Shown here: piece by piece, positions 16,809 to 25,706 of the stretch
Layout of the letters: every line of letters begins with the position of its first letter
How positions within the stretch are numbered: position 1 is the first letter of the stretch
NCBI RefSeq assembly: GCF_002906155.1
Contig: NZ_MUJK01000003.1
Span: forward strand, 62,001-126,000
DNA from: Pseudomonas laurylsulfativorans
Lineage (GTDB): Bacteria > Pseudomonadota > Gammaproteobacteria > Pseudomonadales > Pseudomonadaceae
DNA length: 64,000 nt
Direction: 5' to 3'
Notes under the pieces: generated by a model
Seen by the model: the letters and a program-made list of their open reading frames with translations, nothing else
What the model was told of the DNA's origin: nothing
Database searches by the model: none
Translations under genes and position numbers: made by a program

Positions 16809-18938
16809 GTGGATCGCTCTCAGTTAATCAGCAGTGCCCGCAGCAACATTGCCGACCTCAGTCGAGGCAATCTGGGCGTGCCGCTGTTGCTGCTGGTCAT
16901 GCTGGCGATGATGATGTTGCCGGTGCCGCCGTTCCTGCTCGACGTGTTCTTTACCTTCAACATTGCCCTGTCCATCGTCGTGCTGCTGGTGTGCGTCTAC
17001 GCCTTGCGCCCGCTGGATTTCGCGGTGTTCCCGACCATTCTGTTGGTGGCGACGCTGTTACGCCTGGCGTTGAACGTGGCCTCAACGCGGGTGGTGATGC
17101 TCCATGGCCAGGACGGCCATGCCGCCGCCGGCAAGGTGATCCAGGCCTTCGGCGAGGTGGTGATCGGCGGTAACTACGTGGTTGGTATCGTGGTCTTCGC
17201 GATCTTGATGATCATCAACTTCGTCGTGGTGACCAAGGGGGCGGGGCGGATTTCCGAGGTGAGCGCGCGTTTCACCCTCGATGCGATGCCCGGTAAGCAA
17301 ATGGCGATCGACGCCGACCTCAACGCCGGCCTGATCGATCAGACCCAGGCCAAGGCCCGCCGTTCGGAAGTGGCCCAGGAAGCCGAGTTCTACGGTTCCA
17401 TGGACGGTGCCAGCAAATTCGTCCGTGGTGATGCCATTGCCGGCCTGCTGATCCTGTTCATCAACCTGATCGGCGGCATGGCGGTCGGTATCTTCCAGCA
17501 CGGCATGACCTTCGGCGACGCCGGCAAGGTATATGCGCTGTTGACCATTGGTGACGGTTTGGTGGCGCAATTGCCATCACTGTTGTTATCGACAGCCGCC
17601 GCGATCATGGTGACCCGTGCTTCCGGTTCGGAAGACATGGGCAAGCAAATCAATCGCCAGATGTTCGCCTCGCCCAAGGCGCTGGCGGTGTCGGCGGGCC
17701 TGATGGCGGTGATGGGGCTGGTGCCCGGCATGCCGCACTTCTCCTTCCTGAGCATGGCGGCCCTGGCGGCCGGTGGTGCCTACCTGTTCTGGAAAAAGCA
17801 GAACACCGCCAAGGTACAGGCCCTGCAAGAGGTCAAGCGTCAGCAAGATCTGCTGCCGTCGCCAGCCCGCGCCCAGGAAACCAAGGAGCTGGGCTGGGAT
17901 GACGTGACGCCCATCGACATGATCGGCCTGGAAGTGGGTTATCGCCTGATTCCGCTGGTGGACCGCAACCAGGGTGGCCAGTTGCTGGCACGGATCAAGG
18001 GTGTGCGCAAGAAACTGTCCCAGGATCTGGGCTTCCTGATGCCGACGGTGCATATCCGCGACAACCTCGACCTGGCGCCAAGCGCCTATCGCTTGACCCT
18101 CATGGGGGTGATCCTGGCCGAGGCGGAGATCTACCCGGACCGCGAGCTGGCGATCAACCCGGGGCAGGTCTACGGCACGCTCAACGGCATTACCGCCAAA
18201 GATCCGGCTTTCGGCCTGGAAGCGGTCTGGATCGAAATCAGCCAGCGAGCCCAGGCACAATCCCTCGGTTATACGGTGGTCGATGCCAGTACAGTAGTGG
18301 CTACCCACCTGAACCAGATACTCTACAAACATTCCAGTGAACTGATCGGTCACGAAGAAGTGCAGCAACTCATGCAATTGCTGGCCAAAAGCTCGCCGAA
18401 ACTGGCCGAGGAGCTGGTGCCGGGTGTGGTTTCGCTGTCGCAGTTGCTCAAGGTGTTGCAAGCGCTGCTGGCCGAACAAGTGCCTGTGCGCGACATCCGC
18501 AGCATTGCCGAGGCGATCGCCAACAATGCCGCCAAGAGTCAAGATACCGCCGCGCTGGTGGCTGCCGTGCGTGTTGGCGTATCCCGCGCAATCGTGCAAA
18601 GCATTGTAGGTACTGAGTCGGAGCTGCCAGTTATCACGCTGGAGCCAAGGTTGGAACAGATATTGCTCAATAGTCTGCAGAAGGCAGGGCAAGGCTCGGA
18701 AGAGGGCGTTCTGCTGGAGCCAAGCATGGCTGAGAAGCTGCAGCGCTCGCTGATTGACGCGGCGCAGCGCCAGGAGATGCAAGGTCAGCCGGTGATTCTG
18801 CTGGTGGCCGGTCCGGTTCGCGCGATGCTCTCGCGATTTGGCCGGCTCGCAGTCCCGGGTTTGCACGTGTTGGCTTACCAGGAAATTCCTGACAACAAGC
18901 AAGTGACCATCGTTGCGACAGTAGGGCCCAACGGCTGA
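16809..18938 (+). CDS. flhA: FlhA, flagellar export-gate protein
   Basis: A 709-residue protein that forms the nonameric ring of the export gate. The N-terminal half has about eight membrane segments and the FHIPEP signature region (RISEVSARFTLDAMPGKQMA, about residues 150-170). The C-terminal half is the cytoplasmic substrate-docking domain. It uses a GTG start with AAAGGAACGGGG upstream. It starts a new unit with flhF, fleN and fliA, 11 bases before flhF. Confidence 0.96.
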   Translation: MDRSQLISSARSNIADLSRGNLGVPLLLLVMLAMMMLPVPPFLLDVFFTFNIALSIVVLLVCVYALRPLDFAVFPTILLVATLLRLALNVASTRVVMLHGQDGHAAAGKVIQAFGEVVIGGNYVVGIVVFAILMIINFVVVTKGAGRISEVSARFTLDAMPGKQMAIDADLNAGLIDQTQAKARRSEVAQEAEFYGSMDGASKFVRGDAIAGLLILFINLIGGMAVGIFQHGMTFGDAGKVYALLTIGDGLVAQLPSLLLSTAAAIMVTRASGSEDMGKQINRQMFASPKALAVSAGLMAVMGLVPGMPHFSFLSMAALAAGGAYLFWKKQNTAKVQALQEVKRQQDLLPSPARAQETKELGWDDVTPIDMIGLEVGYRLIPLVDRNQGGQLLARIKGVRKKLSQDLGFLMPTVHIRDNLDLAPSAYRLTLMGVILAEAEIYPDRELAINPGQVYGTLNGITAKDPAFGLEAVWIEISQRAQAQSLGYTVVDASTVVATHLNQILYKHSSELIGHEEVQQLMQLLAKSSPKLAEELVPGVVSLSQLLKVLQALLAEQVPVRDIRSIAEAIANNAAKSQDTAALVAAVRVGVSRAIVQSIVGTESELPVITLEPRLEQILLNSLQKAGQGSEEGVLLEPSMAEKLQRSLIDAAQRQEMQGQPVILLVAGPVRAMLSRFGRLAVPGLHVLAYQEIPDNKQVTIVATVGPNG

Positions 18939-18949
18939 GGTAGTGGTTT

Positions 18950-20278
18950 ATGCAAGTTAAGCGTTTTTTTGCCGCCGATATGCGTCAGGCCATGAAGCTG
19001 GTTCGTGATGAGCTGGGCGCTGATGCCGCCATTATCGGCAACCGCCGGATCGCCGGCGGGGTCGAGCTGACGGCAGCGCTTGATTACAAGTTGTCGGCGC
19101 TGGCGCCACGTGTACCGAACATGGAACTCGAAGACGAACTGCGCAAGACGCAATCGCGGATCGTCACCGCCCAGGCCGAATTGAGCCTGCGTGGCGAAGG
19201 CGAGAGCGACAAGAGCACCAACCGTCAGTTGTACGCCGGCCTGCCGTTGACCGCCGCCGAACCACTGATCGAGCCGACGTACAGCGAACCCCGTCGCCCC
19301 GCACCGGCCGCTGCACCAGCATCCGCTGGCGTGGATCCGCGCGCGTTGGACTCGATGCGTTTCGAGCTCAACAGCCTGCGCGAGCTCATGGAAGTCCAGC
19401 TCGGGTCCCTGGCCTGGAATCAGTTGCAAGGCAGCAGTCCGGACCAGGCCAATCTCTGGCGTCGCCTGCAACGCATTGGCCTGTCTGGCCCGCTGTCGCG
19501 CGACTTGCTGGCGCTGATCACCGAAATCGAAGAGCCCCGTCAGGCTTGGCGCATGTTGCTGGCGCACCTGGCGCGCATGATCGTTACCCCGGAAGTCGAG
19601 CCACTGGAAGAGGGCGGTGTGATCGCCATGGTCGGCCCTGCCGGCATGGGCAAGACCACCACCCTGGCCAAGCTGGCGGCCCGTTACGTGCTCAAGTACG
19701 GCGCGCAGAACATTGCGCTGGTGAGCATGGACAGCTTCCGCATCGGTGCCCAGGAGCAGCTCAAGACCCTGGGGCGCATTCTCAATGTGCCGGTGACCCA
19801 CGTCGACCCGGGCCAGTCCCTGGTGCAGGCCCTGGAACCCTTGCTGCGCAAGCGCGTGGTGCTGATCGATACCGCCGGCCTGCAGGCCAGCGATCCGGCC
19901 CTGCGCATGCAGCTTGAAAGTCTGGCCGGTCGTGGCATCCGCTCGAAAAACTATCTGGTCCTGGCAACCACCAGCCAGAAACAGGTTCTAACCGCGGCTT
20001 ATCATAGTTACAAGCGTTGCGGGCTCGCTGGCTGCATCCTGACTAAACTGGATGAAACGGCAAGCCTGGGCGAGGTGTTGAGCCTGGCCATCAGTCATGA
20101 GCTGCCGGTGGCGTACCTGACCGATGGTCCGAGGATTCCGGATGATCTTCATCTGCCGCGCCGTCATCAGTTGGTCAGTCGCGCTGTCAGTGTGCAAATG
20201 CAGGAAGAACCCAGCGAAGAAGCCATGGCTGACATGTTCGCTGACATCTACCACAGCCCGACCAAGCAGGTTGGCTGA
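18950..20278 (+). CDS. flhF: FlhF, SRP-type GTPase for polar flagellar placement
   Basis: A 442-residue protein of the SRP GTPase family. The N-terminal B region (MQVKRFFAADMRQAMKLVRD) is followed by a variable linker and the NG domain: P-loop GPAGMGKTTTLAKLAARYVL near residue 229, DTAGLQ for G3 and TKLDET for G4. It marks the pole where the flagellum is built and works with FleN to control number and site. It is 11 bases after flhA. Confidence 0.96.
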   Translation: MQVKRFFAADMRQAMKLVRDELGADAAIIGNRRIAGGVELTAALDYKLSALAPRVPNMELEDELRKTQSRIVTAQAELSLRGEGESDKSTNRQLYAGLPLTAAEPLIEPTYSEPRRPAPAAAPASAGVDPRALDSMRFELNSLRELMEVQLGSLAWNQLQGSSPDQANLWRRLQRIGLSGPLSRDLLALITEIEEPRQAWRMLLAHLARMIVTPEVEPLEEGGVIAMVGPAGMGKTTTLAKLAARYVLKYGAQNIALVSMDSFRIGAQEQLKTLGRILNVPVTHVDPGQSLVQALEPLLRKRVVLIDTAGLQASDPALRMQLESLAGRGIRSKNYLVLATTSQKQVLTAAYHSYKRCGLAGCILTKLDETASLGEVLSLAISHELPVAYLTDGPRIPDDLHLPRRHQLVSRAVSVQMQEEPSEEAMADMFADIYHSPTKQVG

Positions 20279-20285
20279 GGTAATA

Positions 20286-20393
20286 ATGAATCGTTTTTGT
20301 ACCTACATCGATGGTCTGCCATGCATTGTTCCGTTTGTGAACGCGCAGCCAGTAATGTGGCCTCCGTCTAAGCAAGACAAGGTAAAGAATTAA
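20286..20393 (+). CDS. Possible 35-residue small protein between flhF and fleN
   Basis: A short frame starts at ATG 20286 with GAGGTAATA just before it, encodes MNRFCTYIDGLPCIVPFVN and onwards (35 residues, two cysteines), and ends 1 base before the fleN start codon. It could be a real microprotein, a leader that couples fleN translation to flhF, or chance. No family is recognised. The distance between flhF and fleN (116 bases) is otherwise large for this tightly packed cluster. Confidence is low. Confidence 0.3.
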   Translation: MNRFCTYIDGLPCIVPFVNAQPVMWPPSKQDKVKN

Positions 20394-20394
20394 C

Positions 20395-21225
20395 ATGGGC
20401 AGCATGCATCCCGTACAGGTTATCGCGGTGACCGGCGGCAAAGGTGGCGTCGGGAAAACTAACGTGTCAGTGAACTTGTCCCTGGCTTTGGCTGAGCTTG
20501 GCCGGCGCGTCATGCTGCTGGACGCCGACCTGGGACTGGCGAACGTCGACGTTCTGCTGGGCCTGACACCCAAACGTACCCTGGCCGACGTGATCGAGGG
20601 CCGCTGCGAACTGCGCGATGTACTGCTGCAGGGACCCGGCGGCATCCGTATCGTTCCGGCCGCATCCGGCACACAGAGCATGGTTCATCTGAGCCCTGCG
20701 CAACACGCTGGCCTGATCCAGGCCTTCAGTGATATCGGCGACAACCTCGACGTACTGGTGATCGACACCGCCGCGGGCATTGGTGAGTCGGTCGTCAGTT
20801 TCGTTCGCGCAGCCCAGGAAGTGCTGCTGGTGGTGTGCGACGAGCCGACTTCGATAACCGATGCCTACGCCTTGATCAAGTTGCTCAATCGCGACTACGG
20901 CATGAACCGCTTCCGCGTCCTGGCCAACATGGCCCAGAGCCCGCAGGAAGGGCGCAACCTGTTCGCCAAGTTGACCAAGGTCACGGATCGCTTCCTCGAC
21001 GTCGCCCTACAATACGTCGGCGCGGTGCCCTACGACGAAAGCGTGCGCAAGGCCGTGCAGAAGCAGCGCGCCGTCTACGAGGCGTTCCCGCGCTCCAAGT
21101 GCTCGCTGGCGTTCAAGGCCATCGCGCAGAAGGTCGATACCTGGCCGCTGCCGGCCAACCCGCGCGGGCACCTGGAGTTTTTCGTCGAGCGCCTCGTGCA
21201 GCAAACAGCAGGACCTGTTCTATGA
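20395..21225 (+). CDS. fleN: FleN (FlhG), MinD-like ATPase controlling flagellar number
   Basis: A 276-residue ParA/MinD-type ATPase with deviant Walker A GGKGGVGKTNVSVNLS at about residues 13-28, Walker A' (MLLDADLGLANVD) and Walker B (VLVIDTAAG). In Pseudomonas it antagonises FleQ and keeps the flagellar number at one or few, opposing FlhF. It overlaps fliA by 4 bases (ATGA). Confidence 0.96.
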   Translation: MGSMHPVQVIAVTGGKGGVGKTNVSVNLSLALAELGRRVMLLDADLGLANVDVLLGLTPKRTLADVIEGRCELRDVLLQGPGGIRIVPAASGTQSMVHLSPAQHAGLIQAFSDIGDNLDVLVIDTAAGIGESVVSFVRAAQEVLLVVCDEPTSITDAYALIKLLNRDYGMNRFRVLANMAQSPQEGRNLFAKLTKVTDRFLDVALQYVGAVPYDESVRKAVQKQRAVYEAFPRSKCSLAFKAIAQKVDTWPLPANPRGHLEFFVERLVQQTAGPVL

Positions 21226-21962
21226 CAGCCAGCGGTTACAACCTCTACAAAAAATCGGCCCGTGAAGCGCAGTGCGAGCTGATCGAGCGTTACGCACCGC
21301 TGGTTAAACGCATTGCTTACCACTTGCTGGCGCGCTTGCCGGCCAGTGTCCAGGTCGAAGACCTGATCCAGGCCGGGATGATCGGCCTGCTTGAAGTGTC
21401 GACCAAATATGACGCCAGCAAAGGCGCCAGTTTCGAGACGTACGCGGGCATTCGAATCCGCGGCGCCATGCTCGATGAAGTGCGCAAGGGGGACTGGGCG
21501 CCACGTTCGGTTCACCGCAATACGCGCATGGTCAGCGACGCCATTCGCTCGATTGAAGCGAAAACCGGTCGTGACGCTAAAGATCACGAAGTTGCGGCCG
21601 AACTCCAATTGAGTCTCGACGATTACTACGGAATTTTGAACGACACCCTGGGCAGCCGGTTATTCAGTTTCGACGATCTGTTGCAGGACGGCGAACACGA
21701 AGGGCTGCACGAGGATGGCGCGAGTGCTCATCTCGAGCCGTCACGTGATCTGGAAGATGAACGCTTCCAGGCTGCGCTGGCGGATGCGATTGCCAATTTG
21801 CCGGAGCGTGAGCGACTGGTGTTGGCGCTGTACTACGACGAAGAGTTGAACCTCAAGGAAATCGGTGAGGTCCTGGGGGTCAGCGAATCGCGGGTCAGCC
21901 AGTTACACAGCCAGTGCGCGGCCCGTTTGCGGGGGCGTTTGGGGGAGTGGCGAGCGCGCTGA
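21222..21962 (+). CDS. fliA: FliA, sigma-28 factor
   Basis: A 246-residue sigma factor for late flagellar and chemotaxis genes. Region 2 is LIERYAPLVKRIAYHLLARL to GMIGLLEVSTKYDASKGASF. Region 4 is LPERERLVLALYYDEELNLK plus the helix-turn-helix IGEVLGVSESRVSQLHSQ. The ATG at 21222 overlaps the fleN stop. The reading frame is open far upstream in fleN, but that part is an off-frame shadow of fleN. Confidence 0.96.
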   Translation: MTASGYNLYKKSAREAQCELIERYAPLVKRIAYHLLARLPASVQVEDLIQAGMIGLLEVSTKYDASKGASFETYAGIRIRGAMLDEVRKGDWAPRSVHRNTRMVSDAIRSIEAKTGRDAKDHEVAAELQLSLDDYYGILNDTLGSRLFSFDDLLQDGEHEGLHEDGASAHLEPSRDLEDERFQAALADAIANLPERERLVLALYYDEELNLKEIGEVLGVSESRVSQLHSQCAARLRGRLGEWRAR

Positions 21963-21964
21963 AG

Positions 21965-21982
21965 GCAGTGTGGGGGCACTGC
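21965..21982. terminator. Small hairpin after fliA
   Basis: GCAGTG and CACTGC form a 6-bp stem with a 6-base G-rich loop just after the fliA stop. There is no T-run, so it is at most a weak or factor-dependent terminator, or an mRNA-end stabiliser. Confidence 0.3.
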
Positions 21983-22117
21983 GAACGAGGCTGGTGTGGT
22001 GCTGAACTGCCCCGGTGTCGATCTGTTGTGCTCCAGACAGTCATTGAGTGCTTTGCCGGATTGATTGAAATGGCGCGTCCAGGTGCTGGGCGCGTTTAAG
22101 ACTGCTTGGAGGTCGAA

Positions 22118-22501
22118 TTGGACAAGAACATGAAAATCCTCATCGTTGATGACTTCTCAACGATGCGGCGGATCATCAAGAACCTGCTGCGTGACCTTGG
22201 GTTCACCAACACCGTCGAGGCCGACGATGGCACTACCGCCATTCCGGTGCTCAACAGCGGAAGCATCGACTTTCTGGTAACGGACTGGAACATGCCTGGC
22301 ATGACCGGTATCGATCTGCTGCGTCACGTGCGTGCCGATGAAAAGCTCAAGCACCTGCCGGTGCTGATGGTGACCGCTGAAGCCAAGCGTGAGCAGATCA
22401 TCGAAGCGGCCCAGGCTGGCGTTAACGGCTATGTGGTCAAACCCTTCACGGCCCAGGCGTTGAAAGAAAAAATCGAGAAGATTTTCGAACGCATTGGTTG
22501 A
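22118..22501 (+). CDS. cheY: CheY, chemotaxis response regulator
   Basis: A single receiver domain of about 124 residues plus a short leader. The acidic pair is in [12 protein letters not shown], the phospho-acceptor Asp in [10 protein letters not shown], Thr in LMVTAEA and Lys in YVVKPFT. Phospho-CheY binds FliM and reverses the motor. The GGAGG at 22108-22112 is ideally placed for the TTG at 22118 (MDKNMKIL...). The next ATG, 22130, lies 17 bases from it and is the start in many annotations. The pair cheY-cheZ starts the chemotaxis operon. No clear FliA-type promoter was recognised in the 155-base gap after fliA. Confidence 0.95.
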   Translation: MDKNMKILIVDDFSTMRRIIKNLLRDLGFTNTVEADDGTTAIPVLNSGSIDFLVTDWNMPGMTGIDLLRHVRADEKLKHLPVLMVTAEAKREQIIEAAQAGVNGYVVKPFTAQALKEKIEKIFERIG

Positions 22502-22522
22502 TGAGTGCGCCACGGGGGAGCT

Positions 22523-23311
22523 ATGGGCAATAACGAAACTTCATTGGGCGATTTTGAATCGACCCTGAAAAAACACGCCGTCGAATTGGTCGCGAGCCTT
22601 GAAAAAGGCAAGTTCGGCGACGCGGTGCAATTGATCCATGAGCTCAACCAGACCCGTGACCGCGGCCTGTATCAGGAAGTGGGCAAGCTCACTCGCGAGC
22701 TGCATAGCGCGATCGTCAATTTCCAGATTGATCCGCACATGCCGCAAGCCGAAGAAGTGTCCCAGATCACCGATGCCGCCGAGCGTCTGGGGTATGTGGT
22801 CAAGCTGACCGAGGCGGCGGCCAACCGCACCATGGACCTGGTGGAAACTGCCACGCCGCTGGTCAACAGCCTGGCGGACGAAGCCCAGGCCTTGAGCGTG
22901 GACTGGGGGCGCTTCATGCGCCGCGAAGTCGACGCGCAAGAGTTTCGCGAACTGGCCCGGCGGGTCGACGGCTTCCTGGCGCGCAGCGGCACGGACAATC
23001 GCGCAGTGTCGGGCAACCTGAACGACATCCTGCTTGCCCAGGATTACCAGGACCTCACGGGGCAAGTGATCAAGCGCGTGACCGCACTGGTCACCGAAGT
23101 TGAAAGCAACCTGCTCAAGCTCGTGCTCATGGCCAGCCAGGTGGACCGCTTTGCGGGCATCGAACATGACCGTGCAGCGATGCTTGCTGAAAAAGATCCA
23201 CAAAAACATCTCTCTCAGGGTGAAGGTCCGCAGATTCATGCCGATAAAAGAGAAGACGTTGTGTCCGGTCAGGACGATGTGGACGATTTGTTATCCAGCC
23301 TGGGATTTTAG
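22523..23311 (+). CDS. cheZ: CheZ, CheY-P phosphatase
   Basis: A 262-residue, largely helical protein. The catalytic motif is in LNDILLAQDYQDLTGQVIKR, where an Asp/Gln pair attacks CheY-P. The extreme C terminus (DDVDDLLSSLGF) is the CheY-binding peptide. The start at 22523 has GGGGGAGC upstream; a start 18 bases earlier is unsupported. The stop codon TAG is formed by the first unit of the 8-bp tandem repeat that follows. Confidence 0.95.
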   Translation: MGNNETSLGDFESTLKKHAVELVASLEKGKFGDAVQLIHELNQTRDRGLYQEVGKLTRELHSAIVNFQIDPHMPQAEEVSQITDAAERLGYVVKLTEAAANRTMDLVETATPLVNSLADEAQALSVDWGRFMRREVDAQEFRELARRVDGFLARSGTDNRAVSGNLNDILLAQDYQDLTGQVIKRVTALVTEVESNLLKLVLMASQVDRFAGIEHDRAAMLAEKDPQKHLSQGEGPQIHADKREDVVSGQDDVDDLLSSLGF

Positions 23312-23367
23312 AATTTTAGAATTTTAGAATTTTAGAATTTTAGAATTTTAGAATTTTAGAATTTTAG
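23305..23367. repeat. 8-bp tandem repeat (AATTTTAG, seven full copies plus a partial)
   Basis: The unit AATTTTAG is repeated seven times without change at 23312-23367, after a partial ATTTTAG that contains the cheZ stop codon. It fills most of the gap between cheZ and cheA, and its AT-richness contrasts with the surrounding GC-rich DNA. Copy number could vary by strand slippage. A change would not alter either protein but would change the cheZ-cheA spacing by 8 bases per unit. Confidence 0.95.
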
Positions 23368-23405
23368 GTTTTTTGGGTTTTTAGACCTGTAGGAGCACCC
23401 CCTTA

Positions 23406-25658
23406 ATGAGCTTCGGCGCCGATGAAGAGATCCTTCAGGATTTCCTGGTTGAGGCCGGCGAGATTCTAGAGCAACTGTCCGAGCAACTGGTCGAGCTGGA
23501 AAGCCGCCCGGATGATGCGGATTTGCTCAATGCAATTTTTCGCGGTTTTCACACTGTAAAAGGGGGCGCCGGCTTCCTCCAGCTCAACGAGCTGGTGGAG
23601 TGCTGCCACATCGCCGAGAACGTGTTCGACATCCTGCGCAAGGGTGAGCGTCGCGTCGATTCGGAACTGATGGACGTGGTTCTTGAAGCGCTGGACGCGG
23701 TGAACAGCATGTTCAGCGAAGTTCGCGAGCGCAGCCCGATCACGGCTGCAACGCCTGAACTGCTGGCGGCATTGGCCCGCCTGGCCGAGCCGCAATCGGC
23801 GGACGCGGTGGCTGCTGCGCCTGTTGCCGCAGTGGTTGAAGCGCCTGTGGCTGAAGCCGACTCCGGCGATATTACCGATAACGAATTCGAGCAATTGCTG
23901 GACTCGCTCAATGCCGTCAAGGCACAGGCCGAGGCGCCCACGGTTGCTCAGGCTGCCGCTGCCAGCGACGAAATCACCGATGCCGAGTTCGAGTCGTTGC
24001 TCGATCAGTTGCACGGTAAAGGCCAGTTTGCCGTTGATGCGATTGCGCCGGCTCCAGCTCCGGCTGCCCCAGAAGCACCGACAGCGGCAGGCGACAGTTC
24101 CGATATTACTGATGATGAATTTGAAGCACTGCTCGACCAGTTGCACGGCAAAGGCAACTTTGCTGTCGAGGCGCTGGAGTTGGCCATTGCTTCGGTGCCT
24201 GCACCGGCAGCACCCACCGCGGCGGCGGCTGGCAGTGATCTGATTTCCGATCACGAGTTCGAAGCGCTGCTCGACGAATTGCACGGCAAGGGCAAGTTCA
24301 GCGAAGTGGGCACCGCGGCTGTGGCCAACGGTTCGAACGCTACTGTTGCGGCACCGGCAGCCAAGGCTGCGGCGCCGAAACCGGTCGCCAAGGCCCCAGA
24401 GCCAAAAGCTGAAGCCCCGGCAGCCGCTGCTGCCCCGGCATCGTCCCGCGCCCCGGCCGCGCCACCGGCGGAAAAACCGGCGAGCGAAGCCGAGACCACC
24501 GTGCGCGTCGACACTGCGCGCCTCGACGAGATCATGAACATGGTCGGCGAGTTGGTGCTGGTGCGTAACCGCCTGGTCCGCCTGGGCCTCAACAGCGGCG
24601 ACGAAGCCATGTCCAAGGCCGTGTCGAACCTCGACGTGGTCACGGCCGACCTGCAGACCGCGGTCATGAAGACCCGGATGCAACCGATCAAGAAAGTTTT
24701 CGGGCGCTTCCCGCGCCTGGTTCGCGACCTGGCTCGCCAGCTCAAGAAAGAGATCAACCTGGAACTGGTCGGCGAAGAAACCGACCTCGACAAGAACCTC
24801 GTCGAGGCCCTGGCCGACCCGTTGGTCCACTTGGTGCGCAACGCGGTCGACCACGGTATCGAATCGCCGGAAGAACGCGAAGCCTCGGGCAAGGCCCGTG
24901 GCGGCAAGGTCATCCTGGCGGCCGAGCAGGAGGGCGACCACATCCTGCTGTCGATCTCCGATGACGGTAAAGGCATGGACCCGAATGTCCTGCGTTCGAT
25001 CGCGGTCAAGCGCGGCGTGATGGACAAGGATGCGGCCGATCGCCTGAGCGATACCGAGTGCTACAACCTGATCTTCGCCCCGGGTTTCTCGACCAAGACC
25101 GAGATCTCCGACGTATCGGGTCGCGGTGTGGGCATGGACGTGGTGAAAACCAAGATTTCCCAGCTCAACGGCTCGATCAACATCTACTCGGCCAAGGGCC
25201 AGGGATCGAAGATCGTCATCAAGGTGCCGCTGACCCTGGCGATCATGCCGACGCTGATGGTCATGCTCGGCAACCAGGCGTTTGCGTTCCCGCTGGTGAA
25301 CGTCAACGAGATTTTCCACCTCGACCTGTCGACCACCAATGTCGTGGACGGCCAGGAAGTGGTGATCGTGCGGGACAAGGCGCTGCCATTGTTCTATCTC
25401 AAACGCTGGCTGGTCAGCTCCGCGGCTCACGAAGAGCAGCGCGAGGGCCACGTGGTGATCCTTTCGGTGGGCACGCAGCGGATCGGCTTTGTCGTCGATC
25501 AACTGGTGGGCCAGGAAGAAGTGGTCATCAAGCCATTGGGCAAAATGCTCCAGGGAACTCCGGGCATGTCCGGCGCCACCATCACCGGTGACGGCCGCAT
25601 CGCGCTGATTCTCGATGTTCCTAGCATGCTCAAGCGTTACGCCACACGGCGTATTTGA
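23406..25658 (+). CDS. cheA: CheA, chemotaxis histidine kinase
   Basis: A 750-residue kinase. The P1 HPt domain has its phospho-His at residue 49 (FRGFHTVKGGAGF). The region about 130-360 is a long Ala/Pro-rich linker with four copies of an acidic motif like DITDDEFEALLDQLHGKG at about 155, 188, 232 and 278, in place of an obvious P2 domain. P3 dimerisation starts about 368. P4 kinase contains HLVRNAVDHGIE, DDGKGMD and GRGVGMDVV. The P5 CheW-like domain is C-terminal. TAGGAG before the ATG is the ribosome binding site; it is part of a REP-edge-like sequence CCTGTAGGAGC. Confidence 0.96.
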   Translation: MSFGADEEILQDFLVEAGEILEQLSEQLVELESRPDDADLLNAIFRGFHTVKGGAGFLQLNELVECCHIAENVFDILRKGERRVDSELMDVVLEALDAVNSMFSEVRERSPITAATPELLAALARLAEPQSADAVAAAPVAAVVEAPVAEADSGDITDNEFEQLLDSLNAVKAQAEAPTVAQAAAASDEITDAEFESLLDQLHGKGQFAVDAIAPAPAPAAPEAPTAAGDSSDITDDEFEALLDQLHGKGNFAVEALELAIASVPAPAAPTAAAAGSDLISDHEFEALLDELHGKGKFSEVGTAAVANGSNATVAAPAAKAAAPKPVAKAPEPKAEAPAAAAAPASSRAPAAPPAEKPASEAETTVRVDTARLDEIMNMVGELVLVRNRLVRLGLNSGDEAMSKAVSNLDVVTADLQTAVMKTRMQPIKKVFGRFPRLVRDLARQLKKEINLELVGEETDLDKNLVEALADPLVHLVRNAVDHGIESPEEREASGKARGGKVILAAEQEGDHILLSISDDGKGMDPNVLRSIAVKRGVMDKDAADRLSDTECYNLIFAPGFSTKTEISDVSGRGVGMDVVKTKISQLNGSINIYSAKGQGSKIVIKVPLTLAIMPTLMVMLGNQAFAFPLVNVNEIFHLDLSTTNVVDGQEVVIVRDKALPLFYLKRWLVSSAAHEEQREGHVVILSVGTQRIGFVVDQLVGQEEVVIKPLGKMLQGTPGMSGATITGDGRIALILDVPSMLKRYATRRI

Positions 25659-25664
25659 TTCTGG

Positions 25665-25691
25665 TGGAGCGGGGCGCCTGGCCTCGCTCCA
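25665..25691. promoter_or_regulatory. Hairpin between cheA and cheB
   Basis: TGGAGCGGGG and CCTCGCTCCA form an imperfect stem of about nine pairs in the 48-base gap, with no T-run. It may tune cheB translation or mRNA stability relative to cheA. Function is inferred only. Confidence 0.3.
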
Positions 25692-25706
25692 TCTAATGGA
25701 GTGTTT

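Noticed and set aside
22055..22062. A sigma-28 promoter before cheY
   Set aside because: GCCGGATT resembles part of the FliA -10, but no TAAA-type -35 is present at the right spacing.
23305..23367. The 8-bp tandem repeat as a CRISPR or protein repeat
   Set aside because: The unit has no spacer and holds a stop in each repeat pass; it lies between genes.
23466..25502. 678-residue open frame on the - strand opposite cheA
   Set aside because: Antisense shadow of cheA; composition is typical of reverse frames and no domain is seen.
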